Shown: positions 37,109 through 47,156 of the stretch, in pieces
How the letters are laid out: every line of letters starts with the position of its first letter
Numbering within the stretch: position 1 is the first letter of the stretch
Assembly: GCA_012520405.1 (NCBI GenBank)
Contig: JAAYOJ010000003.1
Coordinates: forward strand, 1-56,843
DNA from: Peptococcaceae bacterium
GTDB taxonomy: Bacteria; Bacillota; Desulfitobacteriia; Desulfitobacteriales; Syntrophobotulaceae
Direction: 5' to 3'
Length of the DNA: 56,843 nucleotides
Notes under the pieces: model-generated
Databases searched by the model: none
The model's input: the letters and a program-made list of their open reading frames with translations, nothing else
Told to the model about the DNA's origin: nothing
Program-made: the position numbers and the translations under genes

Positions 37109-37621
37109 ATGCCTATGCCAAGGAAACTAGTAGAACATACAATTGCCCCTTTTTTTGATGCTAACTCCAGAATTCTTATTCTAGGAACTATGCCATCTCC
37201 CAAATCCCGGGAAGCAGGATTTTATTATGGTCACCCTCAGAACCGTTTTTGGCGAGTACTGGCGGAAGTCCTGGCTGAAAAGCTGCCGAATACAATTGAA
37301 GAGAAAAAACTTATGCTCAAGACTCATCGCATTGCTTTATGGGATGTGCTAAAAACATGTGAAATCCGAGGTGCGGACGATAACAGTATCCGCAATCCTA
37401 TTGTCAATGATATTCAAAGCATTTTGTCCCGGAGTGCTATACAAGGGATTTATACTACGGGAAAAAAGGCTACCTCACTTTACAACAAATACTGTTATGC
37501 TAAGACGGGAATGGAAGCGGTTTACCTTCCTTCCACCAGCCCGGCCAATTGTGCCAGGTATAGCTATGAAGATCTTGTAAAGGCTTATCGGACTATTCTT
37601 GACCATCTAAACAGCGTTTAG
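37109..37621 (+). CDS. DNA-deoxyinosine glycosylase (hypoxanthine/uracil-DNA glycosylase family)
   Basis: A 170-residue member of the uracil-DNA glycosylase superfamily, family 6-like. The active-site loop is GTMPSPKSREAGFYYGHP, followed by QNRFWRVL, and the second loop is LPSTSPAN. It removes deaminated bases, mainly hypoxanthine, from DNA. ATG 37109 or 37115 may be the start, with a weak GAAAGAGA site. It stands between unrelated transport genes. Confidence 0.88.
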   Translation: MPMPRKLVEHTIAPFFDANSRILILGTMPSPKSREAGFYYGHPQNRFWRVLAEVLAEKLPNTIEEKKLMLKTHRIALWDVLKTCEIRGADDNSIRNPIVNDIQSILSRSAIQGIYTTGKKATSLYNKYCYAKTGMEAVYLPSTSPANCARYSYEDLVKAYRTILDHLNSV

Positions 37622-37662
37622 GAAAGGAATTGTTTTGAGGAAGAGGGGAGGCTGAAGGAAAT

Positions 37663-38469
37663 ATGAATTATTGGTTTGCTTTTGTTTTGACTTTGCTGGC
37701 CGGACTTTCTACCGGAATAGGCAGCGTACTGGTTTTTCTTACTAAAAGAGACAACACTAAATTCCTTTCAATTGCTTTGGGTTTTTCTGCAGGTGTCATG
37801 ATTTATGTTTCCATGGTTGAAATTCTTCAGGAAGCAAAGGTAACGTTAATTCAAGCCATGGGCGAGGTAAACGGTTCTTGGTTAGCGGTTGGGGCTTTTT
37901 TTGGCGGTATTATTTTGATTGCCGTGATTGACAGGCTGGTACCTTCGGAAGAAAACCCCCATGAAGTATGCAGCACTACAGAACTAAAGGGCATACACTC
38001 TTCCCCGACGGAACAAACCAAACTCATGCGGATGGGGGTTTTTACGGCTTTAGCCGTAGCCATCCATAATTTTCCGGAAGGATTGGCTACCTTTATTGCC
38101 GCCTTGCAGGATCCAAAATTAGGTGTTGTTATTGCCGTAGCCGTAGCTATTCATAATATCCCAGAGGGAATTGCCGTGGGGGTTCCTATTTATTACGCTA
38201 CAGGAGACAAAAAGAAAGCCTTTCGACTTTCTTTTCTTTCGGGGTTATCTGAACCCTTAGGAGCATTAATCGGCCTGCTCTTACTCTATCGGTTCTTAAA
38301 TGATGTGGTTTTCGGGGTACTTTTTGCGACAGTGGCCGGCATTATGGTCTTTATTTCCTTGGACGAATTATTACCAATGGCCAGGGAGTACGGGAAAGCT
38401 CATTTGGCGATTTATGGTTTAATCGCGGGTATGATGGTTATGGCGCTCAGTTTGTTGCTGTTTATTTAA
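37663..38469 (+). CDS. zupT: ZIP-family metal transporter (ZupT)
   Basis: A 268-residue protein with eight predicted helices. Metal-binding helices IV and V carry [10 protein letters not shown] and [10 protein letters not shown], as in ZupT. It imports zinc and other divalent metals. A charged loop near residues 95-120 follows helix III. GGGGAGGCTGAAGG precedes the ATG at some distance. The last 51 nt overlap the convergent polysaccharide deacetylase gene. Confidence 0.93.
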   Translation: MNYWFAFVLTLLAGLSTGIGSVLVFLTKRDNTKFLSIALGFSAGVMIYVSMVEILQEAKVTLIQAMGEVNGSWLAVGAFFGGIILIAVIDRLVPSEENPHEVCSTTELKGIHSSPTEQTKLMRMGVFTALAVAIHNFPEGLATFIAALQDPKLGVVIAVAVAIHNIPEGIAVGVPIYYATGDKKKAFRLSFLSGLSEPLGALIGLLLLYRFLNDVVFGVLFATVAGIMVFISLDELLPMAREYGKAHLAIYGLIAGMMVMALSLLLFI

Positions 38470-39708
38470 AGTGTATCTTTCTAAAAGGGCTTTTTTACTA
38501 ATCCAGACGATTTTCGGCCTTTGGCCAAGGCTAGCGGTTTTTCTAGCCTGGTCGGAAGGGTGATAAATCCGCATAATAATTTTTTGCAGCCAGCCAATGA
38601 GCTGGCCACCGCGGTTGGGGTATTCCTGGACGTTGAAGCCGAAAGGCTTGACACCGCGGTTTATCATGGTGATCCCTAGGTAGACCTTAATATTCTGATG
38701 TTCGGGATGGGTGGAAATATAATTAATTAAGGCCGGAAACGAGCGACGAGCCAGCTTGATAGCTCTGAGGCTTGTTTTTTGGGAGTCCGTACCCACGGCT
38801 TGAAAACGGATATTGTCAAAATGAATTTCACCTACAATATCTCCTTTAGTAGCCACGACTTTATCTTCTTCGATCAAATCCGGACCATTATAGCGGGTTA
38901 AACAAAGACGGAACAGATTGTTATCGTCTATTCTTTTAATATCAAAAATCTTGGCATAAAGATGTTCCCACTTTTCCCAGATCCGAAAAACGAGTTTTCG
39001 GCGCCAAGACCAGTTAGGAAAAGATAAGGGTACAATAGGCAGTTTGCGGTCTTTTCTGATGCGGGCACATAATTCATCGAGACAGGCTAAAGTGTTTTCG
39101 GGGGCACCCGGCTCGCCGCCGCTATCATGGAGTAGGATAATGGTGCCTTCTTGGGCACGCTTTACTATTCTGTCTGCTATCTGGTGGGGCATTCTTTTCG
39201 CTTGCCAATCAAAGCCATGAGCGTTCCATACTACTATTTTTTTACCTCTGCTTAGGCTCCAGAAGTATAAAACTAAATTGCATCCTCCCCAAGGAGGCCT
39301 GATATATTCAGGTTCTTGCCCGGTAATGTTTTTAATGCTTTCTATTCCTTTATCCCATAGTTTCCAGCTTGTCCAAGGTGAAAGCAACCAAGCATGACGA
39401 TGTATATAATTATGGCAGCCAATAATATGACCCTCGTCTCGAATTTGTTTGACAAGGGCAGGATATTTTTCTGCTTTTTCTCCCACCAGGAAAAAACAGG
39501 CTTTTATCTTTTGCCGAGCGAGGATTTCCAGCAGGCGCGGTGTATAACGAGGATCAGGCCCATCATCAAAGGTAAAGGAAACGCCAGGAGAAAACTGGCG
39601 TTTATGGGAACCAATCCCCAGGAAATGAAGAAATAATTCCGGCATGAGAAAATAGACGCATATTAATAGAAAAATGAACAAAGATATATAAAGCAGGGTG
39701 GTATTCAT
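38419..39708 (-). CDS. Polysaccharide deacetylase (NodB domain) with C-terminal YkoP-like domain
   Basis: A 429-residue protein: N-terminal membrane helix (about 5-27), then a NodB deacetylase with TFDDGPD (46-52), GCHNYIHRH metal histidines, RPPWGG and ILLHDSGG. It should remove N-acetyl or other acyl groups from an envelope glycan. Residues about 230-429 form an extra domain that I compare from memory with B. subtilis YkoP. The upstream gene is a MGDG-type glycosyltransferase, so the two may build or modify the same glycolipid. The 3' end overlaps zupT by 51 nt. Confidence 0.88.
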   Translation of the reverse strand: MNTTLLYISLFIFLLICVYFLMPELFLHFLGIGSHKRQFSPGVSFTFDDGPDPRYTPRLLEILARQKIKACFFLVGEKAEKYPALVKQIRDEGHIIGCHNYIHRHAWLLSPWTSWKLWDKGIESIKNITGQEPEYIRPPWGGCNLVLYFWSLSRGKKIVVWNAHGFDWQAKRMPHQIADRIVKRAQEGTIILLHDSGGEPGAPENTLACLDELCARIRKDRKLPIVPLSFPNWSWRRKLVFRIWEKWEHLYAKIFDIKRIDDNNLFRLCLTRYNGPDLIEEDKVVATKGDIVGEIHFDNIRFQAVGTDSQKTSLRAIKLARRSFPALINYISTHPEHQNIKVYLGITMINRGVKPFGFNVQEYPNRGGQLIGWLQKIIMRIYHPSDQARKTASLGQRPKIVWISKKALLERYTLNKQQQTERHNHHTRD

Positions 39709-39746
39709 TTTGGATCATTCTCCTTAGCAGTGCTGCCAGAGGGATT

Positions 39747-40895
39747 TTAGCTAGAATTGCCGGAAAGGGTGATTTTTTCTGAATAATGTTTAGGAAACAC
39801 AGGTAATTGTATAATTATTTCCATCAATTTTTGCCAGGCAGGGCACTCGATTTGATTATAATAGGATTCAATTCTATTATGCCACATGGTTTGTTCATTT
39901 TCATTATAGAAAAATTCATCAAGCTGGCGGGGTATGGATGTTTTGGGATCCAAAAGATAAATAAGCCTCTGTTTGAGCAGATATTGTTTATTAATTTCTT
40001 CCTGGCCCGGCAGACAAGAATGGGTAAAGATAGGAAGCCTTTTACAAAGGGCTTCACTTAAGGTTACGCCTCCAGGTTTGGTTATAATGGCGTGGGCTTG
40101 ATTGTAGAGGGTATTCATGGTATCCCGGGAGGAAATATAGGATAAAGGCTTTATATTGCTTTTCTTTAAAGAGGCTATTTCCTTATAAAGCTTATTATTT
40201 TTGCCACAGAGAACAGAGTAAACATAATTATCATCTTCATGCAAATTCTCTACTAGGTTCTCAATATCTCCTAAACCTCCGTTGCCACCTGAGATTAATA
40301 TTCTATAGGGAGGATGAGGCGGGAAGGAGTCTCTGGGCTGGAAACATTCATCAATGGGGATTCCGGTTACAAAAATATTGGCACTATTAATATTATGGTT
40401 ATTTATTAGCTGAGAGCGGATTTCTTGGTTAGGTACAAAGTGATAATCAATTCCCTCCAGGCCCCATAATTTATTAATGAAAAAGTCGGTATAAACGTTA
40501 ATGACCGGAGGGGTAGAAATCCCGGAAAGCCGAAGTCTACTGATAAGAAAAGAAGGGAAGGCCTGAGTGCAAACAATTAAATCAGGCTGCTCTTCATTAA
40601 TAAGTACTTTCATCTTGTCTAAGAATTTAGTTTCATACCAATTAAAATGCTTGGAAGATTTTGTAGGATACACAAAATGACGGTATAGTAGCTCAAAGGA
40701 TTGGGGGGCATGATCAATCCATGTTAGGTAAGTTATGCGAAAAGCTTTTTCCAATAGTTTATCGGCGTAACTAAAGAAATCAATTTTCCGGCATTCAATA
40801 TTTGCAATTCTCTGCTCAAGAGAACGTATCAAAGCGTCGGCCACTGTATGATGGCCGGTATTTATTTGCAGAAAAGGCAAAAACAATACTTTCAC
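39747..40895 (-). CDS. MGDG synthase-family glycosyltransferase
   Basis: A 382-residue GT28-type enzyme of the monogalactosyldiacylglycerol synthase/UgtP family. The N-terminal NTGHHTVADAL motif matches the G-GH-x-x-A signature that binds diacylglycerol, and the C-terminal sugar-nucleotide region has ISGGNGGLG and AIITKPGGVTLSEAL. It would glycosylate a lipid at the membrane. The start GTG 40895 has AAGGAAG. It precedes the deacetylase gene by 38 nt, so the pair forms an operon. Confidence 0.88.
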   Translation of the reverse strand: MKVLFLPFLQINTGHHTVADALIRSLEQRIANIECRKIDFFSYADKLLEKAFRITYLTWIDHAPQSFELLYRHFVYPTKSSKHFNWYETKFLDKMKVLINEEQPDLIVCTQAFPSFLISRLRLSGISTPPVINVYTDFFINKLWGLEGIDYHFVPNQEIRSQLINNHNINSANIFVTGIPIDECFQPRDSFPPHPPYRILISGGNGGLGDIENLVENLHEDDNYVYSVLCGKNNKLYKEIASLKKSNIKPLSYISSRDTMNTLYNQAHAIITKPGGVTLSEALCKRLPIFTHSCLPGQEEINKQYLLKQRLIYLLDPKTSIPRQLDEFFYNENEQTMWHNRIESYYNQIECPAWQKLMEIIIQLPVFPKHYSEKITLSGNSS

Positions 40896-41000
40896 ATTGA
40901 CTTCCTTCTTTCGAATCCGATATTACTTGTCCTTTCTTCTTTGTACTCCTGGTTTTTTCATAATTAATTTTAAAATATTTAAGTTTAAAGAACAAGTAGC

Positions 41001-41030
41001 TTGGTTATGGCTTAATAACCCTTATATATA
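41001..41030 (+). promoter_or_regulatory. Possible promoter with internal inverted repeat
   Basis: TTGGTT (41001-41006) and TATATA (41025-41030) at 18 nt. GGTTAT and ATAACC (41003-41020) form perfect 6-bp arms around GGCTTA inside the spacer. Confidence 0.35.
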
Positions 41031-41122
41031 TTTTAACCATATTATTGCCAAATACTTCTCGTTTAGATAAAAAGTATACGGTAAATAATGTTTTATACCA
41101 AAAGAAATTTGGGAGTGTAGGA

Positions 41123-41701
41123 ATGATCAAGAAAAAGAACAAATTAACAAGATATACCACCATGATTGCCACAGTTGCCTCAACTGTATTGGCAATAACG
41201 GCCTTAATCACAGTATATATTACAATATCTGCCTGGAAAGAGGAGAGAGAAGCAAATCGGCCTTATTTCACCTTTCAAGACTCACCTGAGGTTGTTGATC
41301 ATGAATCGCCGGAGTTTGAAATTAAATTTACTAATGTCGGCGAACATCCTGCTATCGGACTCTGGAGCAAATCAATTGTAATTAATGCGGACTTAAAAAC
41401 CAAGCCAATTGCTATAAATGAATACGCCTTAGTAAATGATATTCCTAAAAATGCGTCCGCAACCCTGGTAATTGAATCAGATATTCTAAAAAAACAAGCT
41501 GCCGAGGGAACTGTGCCCCCAATTTTTGTGGTTATTGTTTTAAGATATGAAGATCCTATTATTGATGAGCAATTTGAACAGGTTCTTTATATAAAATGGA
41601 ACGGTATGGAAGATGGAAAGTTATTGGTTACAACCCATGCAGAGGAGGAGGAAAAACAAAAAATCAATAACTATTTGAAACGGCATAAAATCAATTTATA
41701 G
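41123..41701 (+). CDS. Hypothetical single-pass membrane protein with extracytoplasmic beta-rich domain
   Basis: A 192-residue protein; basic N-terminus, one membrane helix (about 15-37), then a mainly beta domain ending in a charged helix. I do not recognise the family. ATG 41123 follows GGGAG at 7 nt, whereas the more upstream in-frame TTG 41045 has none. It lies 35 nt before the ABC ATPase gene and may belong to the same operon, standing where a substrate-binding protein would normally be. Confidence 0.7.
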   Translation: MIKKKNKLTRYTTMIATVASTVLAITALITVYITISAWKEEREANRPYFTFQDSPEVVDHESPEFEIKFTNVGEHPAIGLWSKSIVINADLKTKPIAINEYALVNDIPKNASATLVIESDILKKQAAEGTVPPIFVVIVLRYEDPIIDEQFEQVLYIKWNGMEDGKLLVTTHAEEEEKQKINNYLKRHKINL

Positions 41702-41736
41702 ACCTGGCCTATTCCCGGGGAGGAATAGGGGAGATA

Positions 41737-42546
41737 ATGTCGAATACGGAAGAAAGTAGTTTAGATAGCAAGAAAGAGCTGGATGATTATAACATGATTG
41801 AATTTTCGGATTGTAGTCTATATTACCATCAAGAAAATACAAAATTATTGGTATACGACAAGTTTAATTTGTCAATCAATAAAGGTGAAAGCGTTGTTTT
41901 GATTGGCCCTTCAGGTTGTGGAAAAAGCACTCTTTTGTATTTGTTAGCCGGTCTATTAAAACCAAGTGCCGGTCAAGTAATTGTCCAGGGGCAAAAGATA
42001 GATAAGCCCCGTCAATCAACGGGGTTTATTTTGCAGGATTACGGACTGTTTCCCTGGCTTAATGTAGTTGATAATATAGGTCTGGGGCTAAAAATACGGG
42101 GTATACATAAAAAAGATAGAGAATCAGTAATTAATAAAATTCTGGAGGAAATGGGACTGACGTCATTTGCAAGGCATTACCCCGGGCAATTAAGTGGTGG
42201 TCAGCGTCAAAGAGTAGCTTTGGCCAGAGTCCTTACCCTTAAGCCTGATTTACTGCTGATGGATGAACCCTTGTCCTCTTTGGATGCCTTAACCAGGGAA
42301 CGTCTCCAAAACCTTTTGTTGGAAATCCAACAGAGGGAGCAATTGACTACGGTTCTGGTAACTCACGATATTGAAGAGGCTATTTTTTTGGGGAGCAGAA
42401 TAATTGTTTTGGCAGGAGAATTGCCCACCCGAATAATCGCTGATCTATCTAATCCTATGGTGGGGACTGAGAATTTTCGAACAACGGACAACTTTTTTAA
42501 ATTAGGCGTTAAAGTCCGCGGCCTTTTGGAAGGAGGCCGGATCTAA
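41737..42546 (+). CDS. ABC transporter ATPase, nitrate/sulfonate/taurine type
   Basis: A 269-residue ATPase of the SsuB/TauB/NrtD group. Walker A is GPSGCGKST, the signature LSGGQRQRVALARVL, and Walker B LLLMDEPLSSLD. The ATG follows GGGGAGATA. The gene ends just before the permease gene. The unusually long N-terminus (about 20 charged residues) is odd. The substrate may be a sulfonate, nitrate or thiamine precursor and cannot be fixed without a binding protein. Confidence 0.9.
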   Translation: MSNTEESSLDSKKELDDYNMIEFSDCSLYYHQENTKLLVYDKFNLSINKGESVVLIGPSGCGKSTLLYLLAGLLKPSAGQVIVQGQKIDKPRQSTGFILQDYGLFPWLNVVDNIGLGLKIRGIHKKDRESVINKILEEMGLTSFARHYPGQLSGGQRQRVALARVLTLKPDLLLMDEPLSSLDALTRERLQNLLLEIQQREQLTTVLVTHDIEEAIFLGSRIIVLAGELPTRIIADLSNPMVGTENFRTTDNFFKLGVKVRGLLEGGRI

Positions 42547-42547
42547 A

Positions 42548-43312
42548 ATGAAATTACAGAAGGCGTTGCGGACAAGCAAAGGCTACCTAGGAGCATTCTT
42601 GTTCTTAATTATATTCTGGCACTTAGCAGCAATTTTTATCAATTTGCCTATCCTGCCGACTCCCGGGAAAGCTTTGGCAGCTAGCTGGAGGCTTTTGCAA
42701 GGTGAACTAACAGGGCATTTATTGATCAGCAGCTATCGAGTACTGGTTTCCTTGCTTATTTCCTTCCTGCTGGGAGTACCCTTAGGCCTGTGGATGGGCT
42801 ACTCCTCCCGCGCCGATAGATTACTGGCCCCAATAGTTTATTTAACTTATCCCATTCCTAAAATCGTGTTTCTGCCTTTAATTCTCCTGTTTTTGGGCTT
42901 AGGAGATGTTTCCAAAATATTTTTGCTAACCTTGATTGTCTTTTATCAAATTTTAGTAACCACCAGAGATGCAGTCCGTAAGATTTCTGTGGAAACTATA
43001 GATTCCCTTCGTTCTTTAGGGGGAACGAAGACGCAAATATATAAATATGTTTTATGGCCTGCTTCTCTACCGGATGTTTTGACCGCTTTGCGTATTAGTA
43101 CGGGAACAGCGATCGCGGTTCTGTTCTTTGCGGAATCCTTTGCCACGACCAAAGGTTTAGGCTATTTTATTATGGATGCCTGGGCCCGCTCAGCGCCGGA
43201 TGAAATGTTTGCGGGCATACTGATAATGGGTGTTTTGGGTGTGGTGTTATTCTTAGCGGTTGATGTTCTGGAGTATGTATTCTGCAGATGGCAAAAGCTA
43301 AAAAAGCAATAG
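42548..43312 (+). CDS. ABC transporter permease, SsuC/TauC type
   Basis: A 254-residue permease with about six helices and the EAA loop (SLRSLGGTKTQIYKYVLWPAS). The family moves sulfonates, taurine, nitrate or pyrimidine precursors. Start ATG follows GGAAGGAGG. It lies one base after the ATPase gene. No periplasmic-binding-type lipoprotein is in the cluster. Confidence 0.9.
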   Translation: MKLQKALRTSKGYLGAFLFLIIFWHLAAIFINLPILPTPGKALAASWRLLQGELTGHLLISSYRVLVSLLISFLLGVPLGLWMGYSSRADRLLAPIVYLTYPIPKIVFLPLILLFLGLGDVSKIFLLTLIVFYQILVTTRDAVRKISVETIDSLRSLGGTKTQIYKYVLWPASLPDVLTALRISTGTAIAVLFFAESFATTKGLGYFIMDAWARSAPDEMFAGILIMGVLGVVLFLAVDVLEYVFCRWQKLKKQ

Positions 43313-43466
43313 GGCGGTGCTAATTGGGGGTTTGCTATTTTTGTAAAATCTACTATACTAAGAAAGTAAACTACTGGCATAAGGATTGCTTTAAACAAGA
43401 TGTTGGGTTTGAAGCGATTTTTAATTCTATAACTCTTAAATAATTTTATATTAGGGGGTAACCAAA

Positions 43467-45209
43467 ATAGATACTTCTAATATTTCATCTAATTTTATTC
43501 ATAATATCATTCGGGAAGACTTAAAAATGAACAAGTATGGCGGCAGAGTACATACCCGTTTTCCGCCCGAGCCCAACGGTTATCTTCATATCGGGCATGC
43601 CAAATCTATTTGCTTAAACTTTGGGACGGCTGAAGAATTCGAAGGTTTGTGTAATCTTAGATTTGATGATACCAATCCTGCTAAAGAGGAAACGGAATTT
43701 GTAGAATCCATCAAAGAGGATGTACGTTGGCTTGGTTTTACATGGGAGGACAGGCTGTTTTATGCTTCAGATTATTTTGATCAACTCTATGAATTTGCCG
43801 TCCAGCTTATAAAACAAGGCAAGGCCTATGTATGTGATTTGACGGCGGAGGAAATAAGAGAGTATCGTGGAACCCTTACTGAGCCCGGGAAAGAAAGTCC
43901 CTACCGTAACCGTTCGATTGAAGAAAACCTTGATCTTTTTACCAGAATGAAAAACGGCGAGTTTCCCGACGGGGCCAAAGTTTTAAGAGCTAAGATTGAT
44001 ATGGCTTCTCCTAATCTTAATATGCGGGATCCTATAATATATAGGATTATGCATGAGCACCATCATCGTACAGGAGATAAATGGTGTATTTATCCTATGT
44101 ATGATTTTGCTCATCCCTTATCGGATGCTATTGAAAATATTACTCATTCTATCTGCACTTTAGAATTTGAGGACCACAGGCCTTTATATGATTGGTTTGT
44201 GGATAACCTAATTACAGGTGATAAACCGAGGCAGTATGAGTTTGCGCGTTTGAATTTAACCAATACCATTACCAGCAAGCGTAAGCTGCGCCGGCTGGTT
44301 GAAGAGGGTTATGTCCAAGGATGGGACGACCCCAGAATGCCCACGCTTGCGGGATACCGCCGCCGAGGATATACGCCGGAATCAATCCATGATTTTTGTA
44401 ATAGGATTGGAGTGGCCAAAGCCAATAGTACGGTAGATATTGCTTTGTTGGAACATTGTTTAAGAGAAGATTTAAATCTTAAAGCGCCAAGAGTAATGGC
44501 GGTTTTGGATCCGCTTAAGGTAGTGATTACTAATTATCCTGAAGGACAAATAGAAAAACTAGAGGCCGAAAACAATCCGCAAGACCCTGAAGCCGGTTAT
44601 CGTCAGGTTACCTTCTCGCGCACCTTGTTTATTGAACGGGAAGACTTTATGGAGAATCCTCCCAAAAAATATTTTCGCCTTTCCCCGGGTAAAGAGGTGA
44701 GGCTTAAACATGCCTATATCATTAAATGTGAACATGTAGTAAAAGATGAAGAGGGCAGGATTATTGAAATACAATGTACTTATGATCCTGATACTAAGAG
44801 CGGCGGTCCGGCCGCCGGCAGAAAAGTAAAAGGAACTCTTCATTGGGTATCAGAAGCTGAAGCCCTTGATGCTGAAGTACGTCTCTATGATTATTTATTC
44901 ATGGATGATGAATCTCAAGATAACCAAGACAGCGAAGATGAGCTTGAAGATGGGTTTGAGGATGAACTAAATCAGAATAATGAAGAGGACGATGATTTCC
45001 TAAGTAAGCTCAATCCCCATTCTTTAAAGATTCTTAAGAATTGTAAAGTTGAACCATTATTACAGGACGCTTTACCCGGCAGTAAATTTCAATTTCTCCG
45101 TCAAGGATATTTCTGTGCTGACCTCAAGGACCATAGTCCCCAAACTCCGGTTTTTAATAGAATAGTCGGCCTAAGGGACAGCTGGGCGAAAGCAAAACGG
45201 AATAGTTAG
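43467..45209 (+). CDS. glnS: Glutaminyl-tRNA synthetase, apparently initiated at AUA
   Basis: A class Ib synthetase; from ATA 43467 the product is 580 residues. HIGH is at residues 41-44 and the KMSKS-like loop is TITSKRKL. The first canonical start, ATG 43527, would cut off [13 protein letters not shown], which matches the conserved N-terminus of GlnRS (E. coli has NFIRQIIDEDL). No ATG, GTG or TTG exists in frame between the TAG at 43452 and 43527, while AGGGGG (43453-43458) sits 8 nt before ATA 43467. An acidic insert (about residues 478-512) lies in the anticodon-binding part. A genome with GlnRS charges tRNA-Gln directly. Confidence 0.92.
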   Translation: MDTSNISSNFIHNIIREDLKMNKYGGRVHTRFPPEPNGYLHIGHAKSICLNFGTAEEFEGLCNLRFDDTNPAKEETEFVESIKEDVRWLGFTWEDRLFYASDYFDQLYEFAVQLIKQGKAYVCDLTAEEIREYRGTLTEPGKESPYRNRSIEENLDLFTRMKNGEFPDGAKVLRAKIDMASPNLNMRDPIIYRIMHEHHHRTGDKWCIYPMYDFAHPLSDAIENITHSICTLEFEDHRPLYDWFVDNLITGDKPRQYEFARLNLTNTITSKRKLRRLVEEGYVQGWDDPRMPTLAGYRRRGYTPESIHDFCNRIGVAKANSTVDIALLEHCLREDLNLKAPRVMAVLDPLKVVITNYPEGQIEKLEAENNPQDPEAGYRQVTFSRTLFIEREDFMENPPKKYFRLSPGKEVRLKHAYIIKCEHVVKDEEGRIIEIQCTYDPDTKSGGPAAGRKVKGTLHWVSEAEALDAEVRLYDYLFMDDESQDNQDSEDELEDGFEDELNQNNEEDDDFLSKLNPHSLKILKNCKVEPLLQDALPGSKFQFLRQGYFCADLKDHSPQTPVFNRIVGLRDSWAKAKRNS

Positions 45210-45263
45210 GAGCTGTCTCCTGACTTCCGACTTCTGCTATGATGTTTTAGGAGCAATTAAGTA

Positions 45264-46169
45264 ATGTCAAATGAGAAAAAAGGAATATCTGCAATATTTA
45301 CTTCGCTTTTAATTTGGGGATTCCTCCCTATTTATTGGAAGCAAATTGTCAATGTTACCCCGGTTCAGATTTTAGCCAATCGTATTATATGGTCCTTTGT
45401 ATTTGTCTTTGTGATTATACTTTTGCAAAGAAGATGGCAAGAATTCTTTTCCCTAAAAAGAGATAAAAATGTGCTCTACCTGATTATAAGTGGATTTGTA
45501 ATCAGCCTGAACTGGGGCACTTTTATTTATGCTGTAAATACAGGGCATATCGTGGACGCTAGTTTAGGTTATTATATTAATCCTTTACTAACGATTTTAT
45601 TAGGTGCCATAGTTCTTAAGGAAAAACTAACAGGATTACAAATTATGGCGGTTGCTTTGGCTGCCGGCGGCGTGGCAGTAATAACTTTGAGTTATGGAAG
45701 TGTTCCCTATATTGCAATTATCCTGGCCGTTTCTTTCTCTACTTATAGCTTATTAAAAAGAATGGTTAAAACCGAAGTTGTTATGGGCCTGGCGGCGGAA
45801 ACCTTTGCAGTTTTGCCCCTCGCAGCCGGCTTTTTGATCTATTTACATTTAAACGGTCAGCCGGTGTATGGGCATCTGGGCCTAGCTGAGCTGCTCTTTT
45901 TACTTGGCAGCGGTATAGCTACTGCCGTACCCTTATTGCTTTTTTCCTATGGAACTAAAATCATATCCTTAACCACGGTAGGCTTTCTACAGTATTTATC
46001 ACCCACAATAAGTCTCTTTCTGGGCATTTTCTTATATCATGAACCTTTTACCTTCATAGAAGGTATAACATTTTTATTGATTTGGGCAGCCTTAATCATT
46101 TATTCCATTTCCCAAGTGAAGGAATATTCCAAACACAAAAAAATTGAAGAAGGAGGAACGGTCGGATGA
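45264..46169 (+). CDS. rarD: RarD (EamA-family transporter)
   Basis: A 301-residue protein with ten predicted helices in two EamA repeats and the RarD phrase SLLIWGFLPIYWKQ near the N-terminus. RarD proteins were named for chloramphenicol sensitivity; the substrate is unknown. A weak AGGAGCAA site precedes the ATG. Its end overlaps panE by 4 nt (ATGA), so the two are coupled. Confidence 0.9.
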   Translation: MSNEKKGISAIFTSLLIWGFLPIYWKQIVNVTPVQILANRIIWSFVFVFVIILLQRRWQEFFSLKRDKNVLYLIISGFVISLNWGTFIYAVNTGHIVDASLGYYINPLLTILLGAIVLKEKLTGLQIMAVALAAGGVAVITLSYGSVPYIAIILAVSFSTYSLLKRMVKTEVVMGLAAETFAVLPLAAGFLIYLHLNGQPVYGHLGLAELLFLLGSGIATAVPLLLFSYGTKIISLTTVGFLQYLSPTISLFLGIFLYHEPFTFIEGITFLLIWAALIIYSISQVKEYSKHKKIEEGGTVG

Positions 46170-47116
46170 AAATTTTAGTCGTAGGTTTAGGTGCCTTGGG
46201 AACGGTGTATTCCTGTCTGCTTAGTAAAGCCGGTCACGAAGTTTATGGGTTTGCCAGGGAAAATTCTTGTGATATTGTAAATAACAATGGTGTCAAGGTG
46301 TTTGGTATTTGGGGAGAGCATCATGCTTATTTAAAAAAGACAGTATCCGATCTTTCCTTGTTAAAAGAAATAGACTGGGATATGGTAATTGTTACCGTTA
46401 AGTCTTTTCAAAACGCCGATGTGCTTCCGGAATTAAAAGATCTGATTAAGGAACAAACTTACTTGTGCTTGCTGCAGAATGGCTATGGTAATTACGACCT
46501 AGCCTCTCTCTATGTGCCCAAGGAAAATATAATTGTGGGACGAGTAATTTTTGGAGCTGAAACTTTGGATAGGGCAATATCAAAAGTAACTGTCTGTGCT
46601 GATAACGTTATGCTCGGTTCTCCGGAAAATCTTATCCCAATAAATATTCTGGAAAAGTTCGCCGCTTTGTTTGACAAGGCTTTAATTCCGACCAAATCTA
46701 CGGACAGGATAATGGAATATGTATGGGCCAAAATTATTTATAATTCAGCTTTGAATCCCTTAGGGGCTTTATTTGAGGTGCCCTATGGGGACCTGGCATC
46801 TAATGAACATACCAGAGCTATGATGAATGAGATTATTAAGGAGATCTTTATTTTATTAGATCGCATGGGGCAAAAAACAATGTGGCCCGACAAGGAAAGC
46901 TACTATGAAGCCTTTTACGGTCAGTTGGTTCCGGTTACAGCTGCTCATCATGCTTCCATGCTACAGGATATTGAACGGGGACGCAAAACGGAAATTGAAG
47001 CTTTAAACGGGGCTGTTGCTCGTTTGGCTAAGGAATATGGTATCCAGGCACCAATGAATGAGTTTTTGACTAAGATAATAAAAGCTAAAGAAAGCTTAAG
47101 ATTTAAAGATCATTAA
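46166..47116 (+). CDS. panE: 2-dehydropantoate 2-reductase (ketopantoate reductase)
   Basis: A 316-residue NADPH-dependent enzyme of the ApbA/PanE family. The nucleotide-binding motif is GLGALGTVYSCLLSKAG at residues 7-23; VKSFQ and QNGYGN are the conserved substrate region, and the C-terminal all-helical domain carries a lysine in WAKIIYNSALNP. It reduces ketopantoate on the way to pantothenate and CoA. No other pan gene is adjacent. AAGGAGGAAC lies inside the rarD end. Confidence 0.88.
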   Translation: MKILVVGLGALGTVYSCLLSKAGHEVYGFARENSCDIVNNNGVKVFGIWGEHHAYLKKTVSDLSLLKEIDWDMVIVTVKSFQNADVLPELKDLIKEQTYLCLLQNGYGNYDLASLYVPKENIIVGRVIFGAETLDRAISKVTVCADNVMLGSPENLIPINILEKFAALFDKALIPTKSTDRIMEYVWAKIIYNSALNPLGALFEVPYGDLASNEHTRAMMNEIIKEIFILLDRMGQKTMWPDKESYYEAFYGQLVPVTAAHHASMLQDIERGRKTEIEALNGAVARLAKEYGIQAPMNEFLTKIIKAKESLRFKDH

Positions 47117-47156
47117 ACTTTTCCCAACTATACTTCAACAGGAGAAAGAAAATGCT

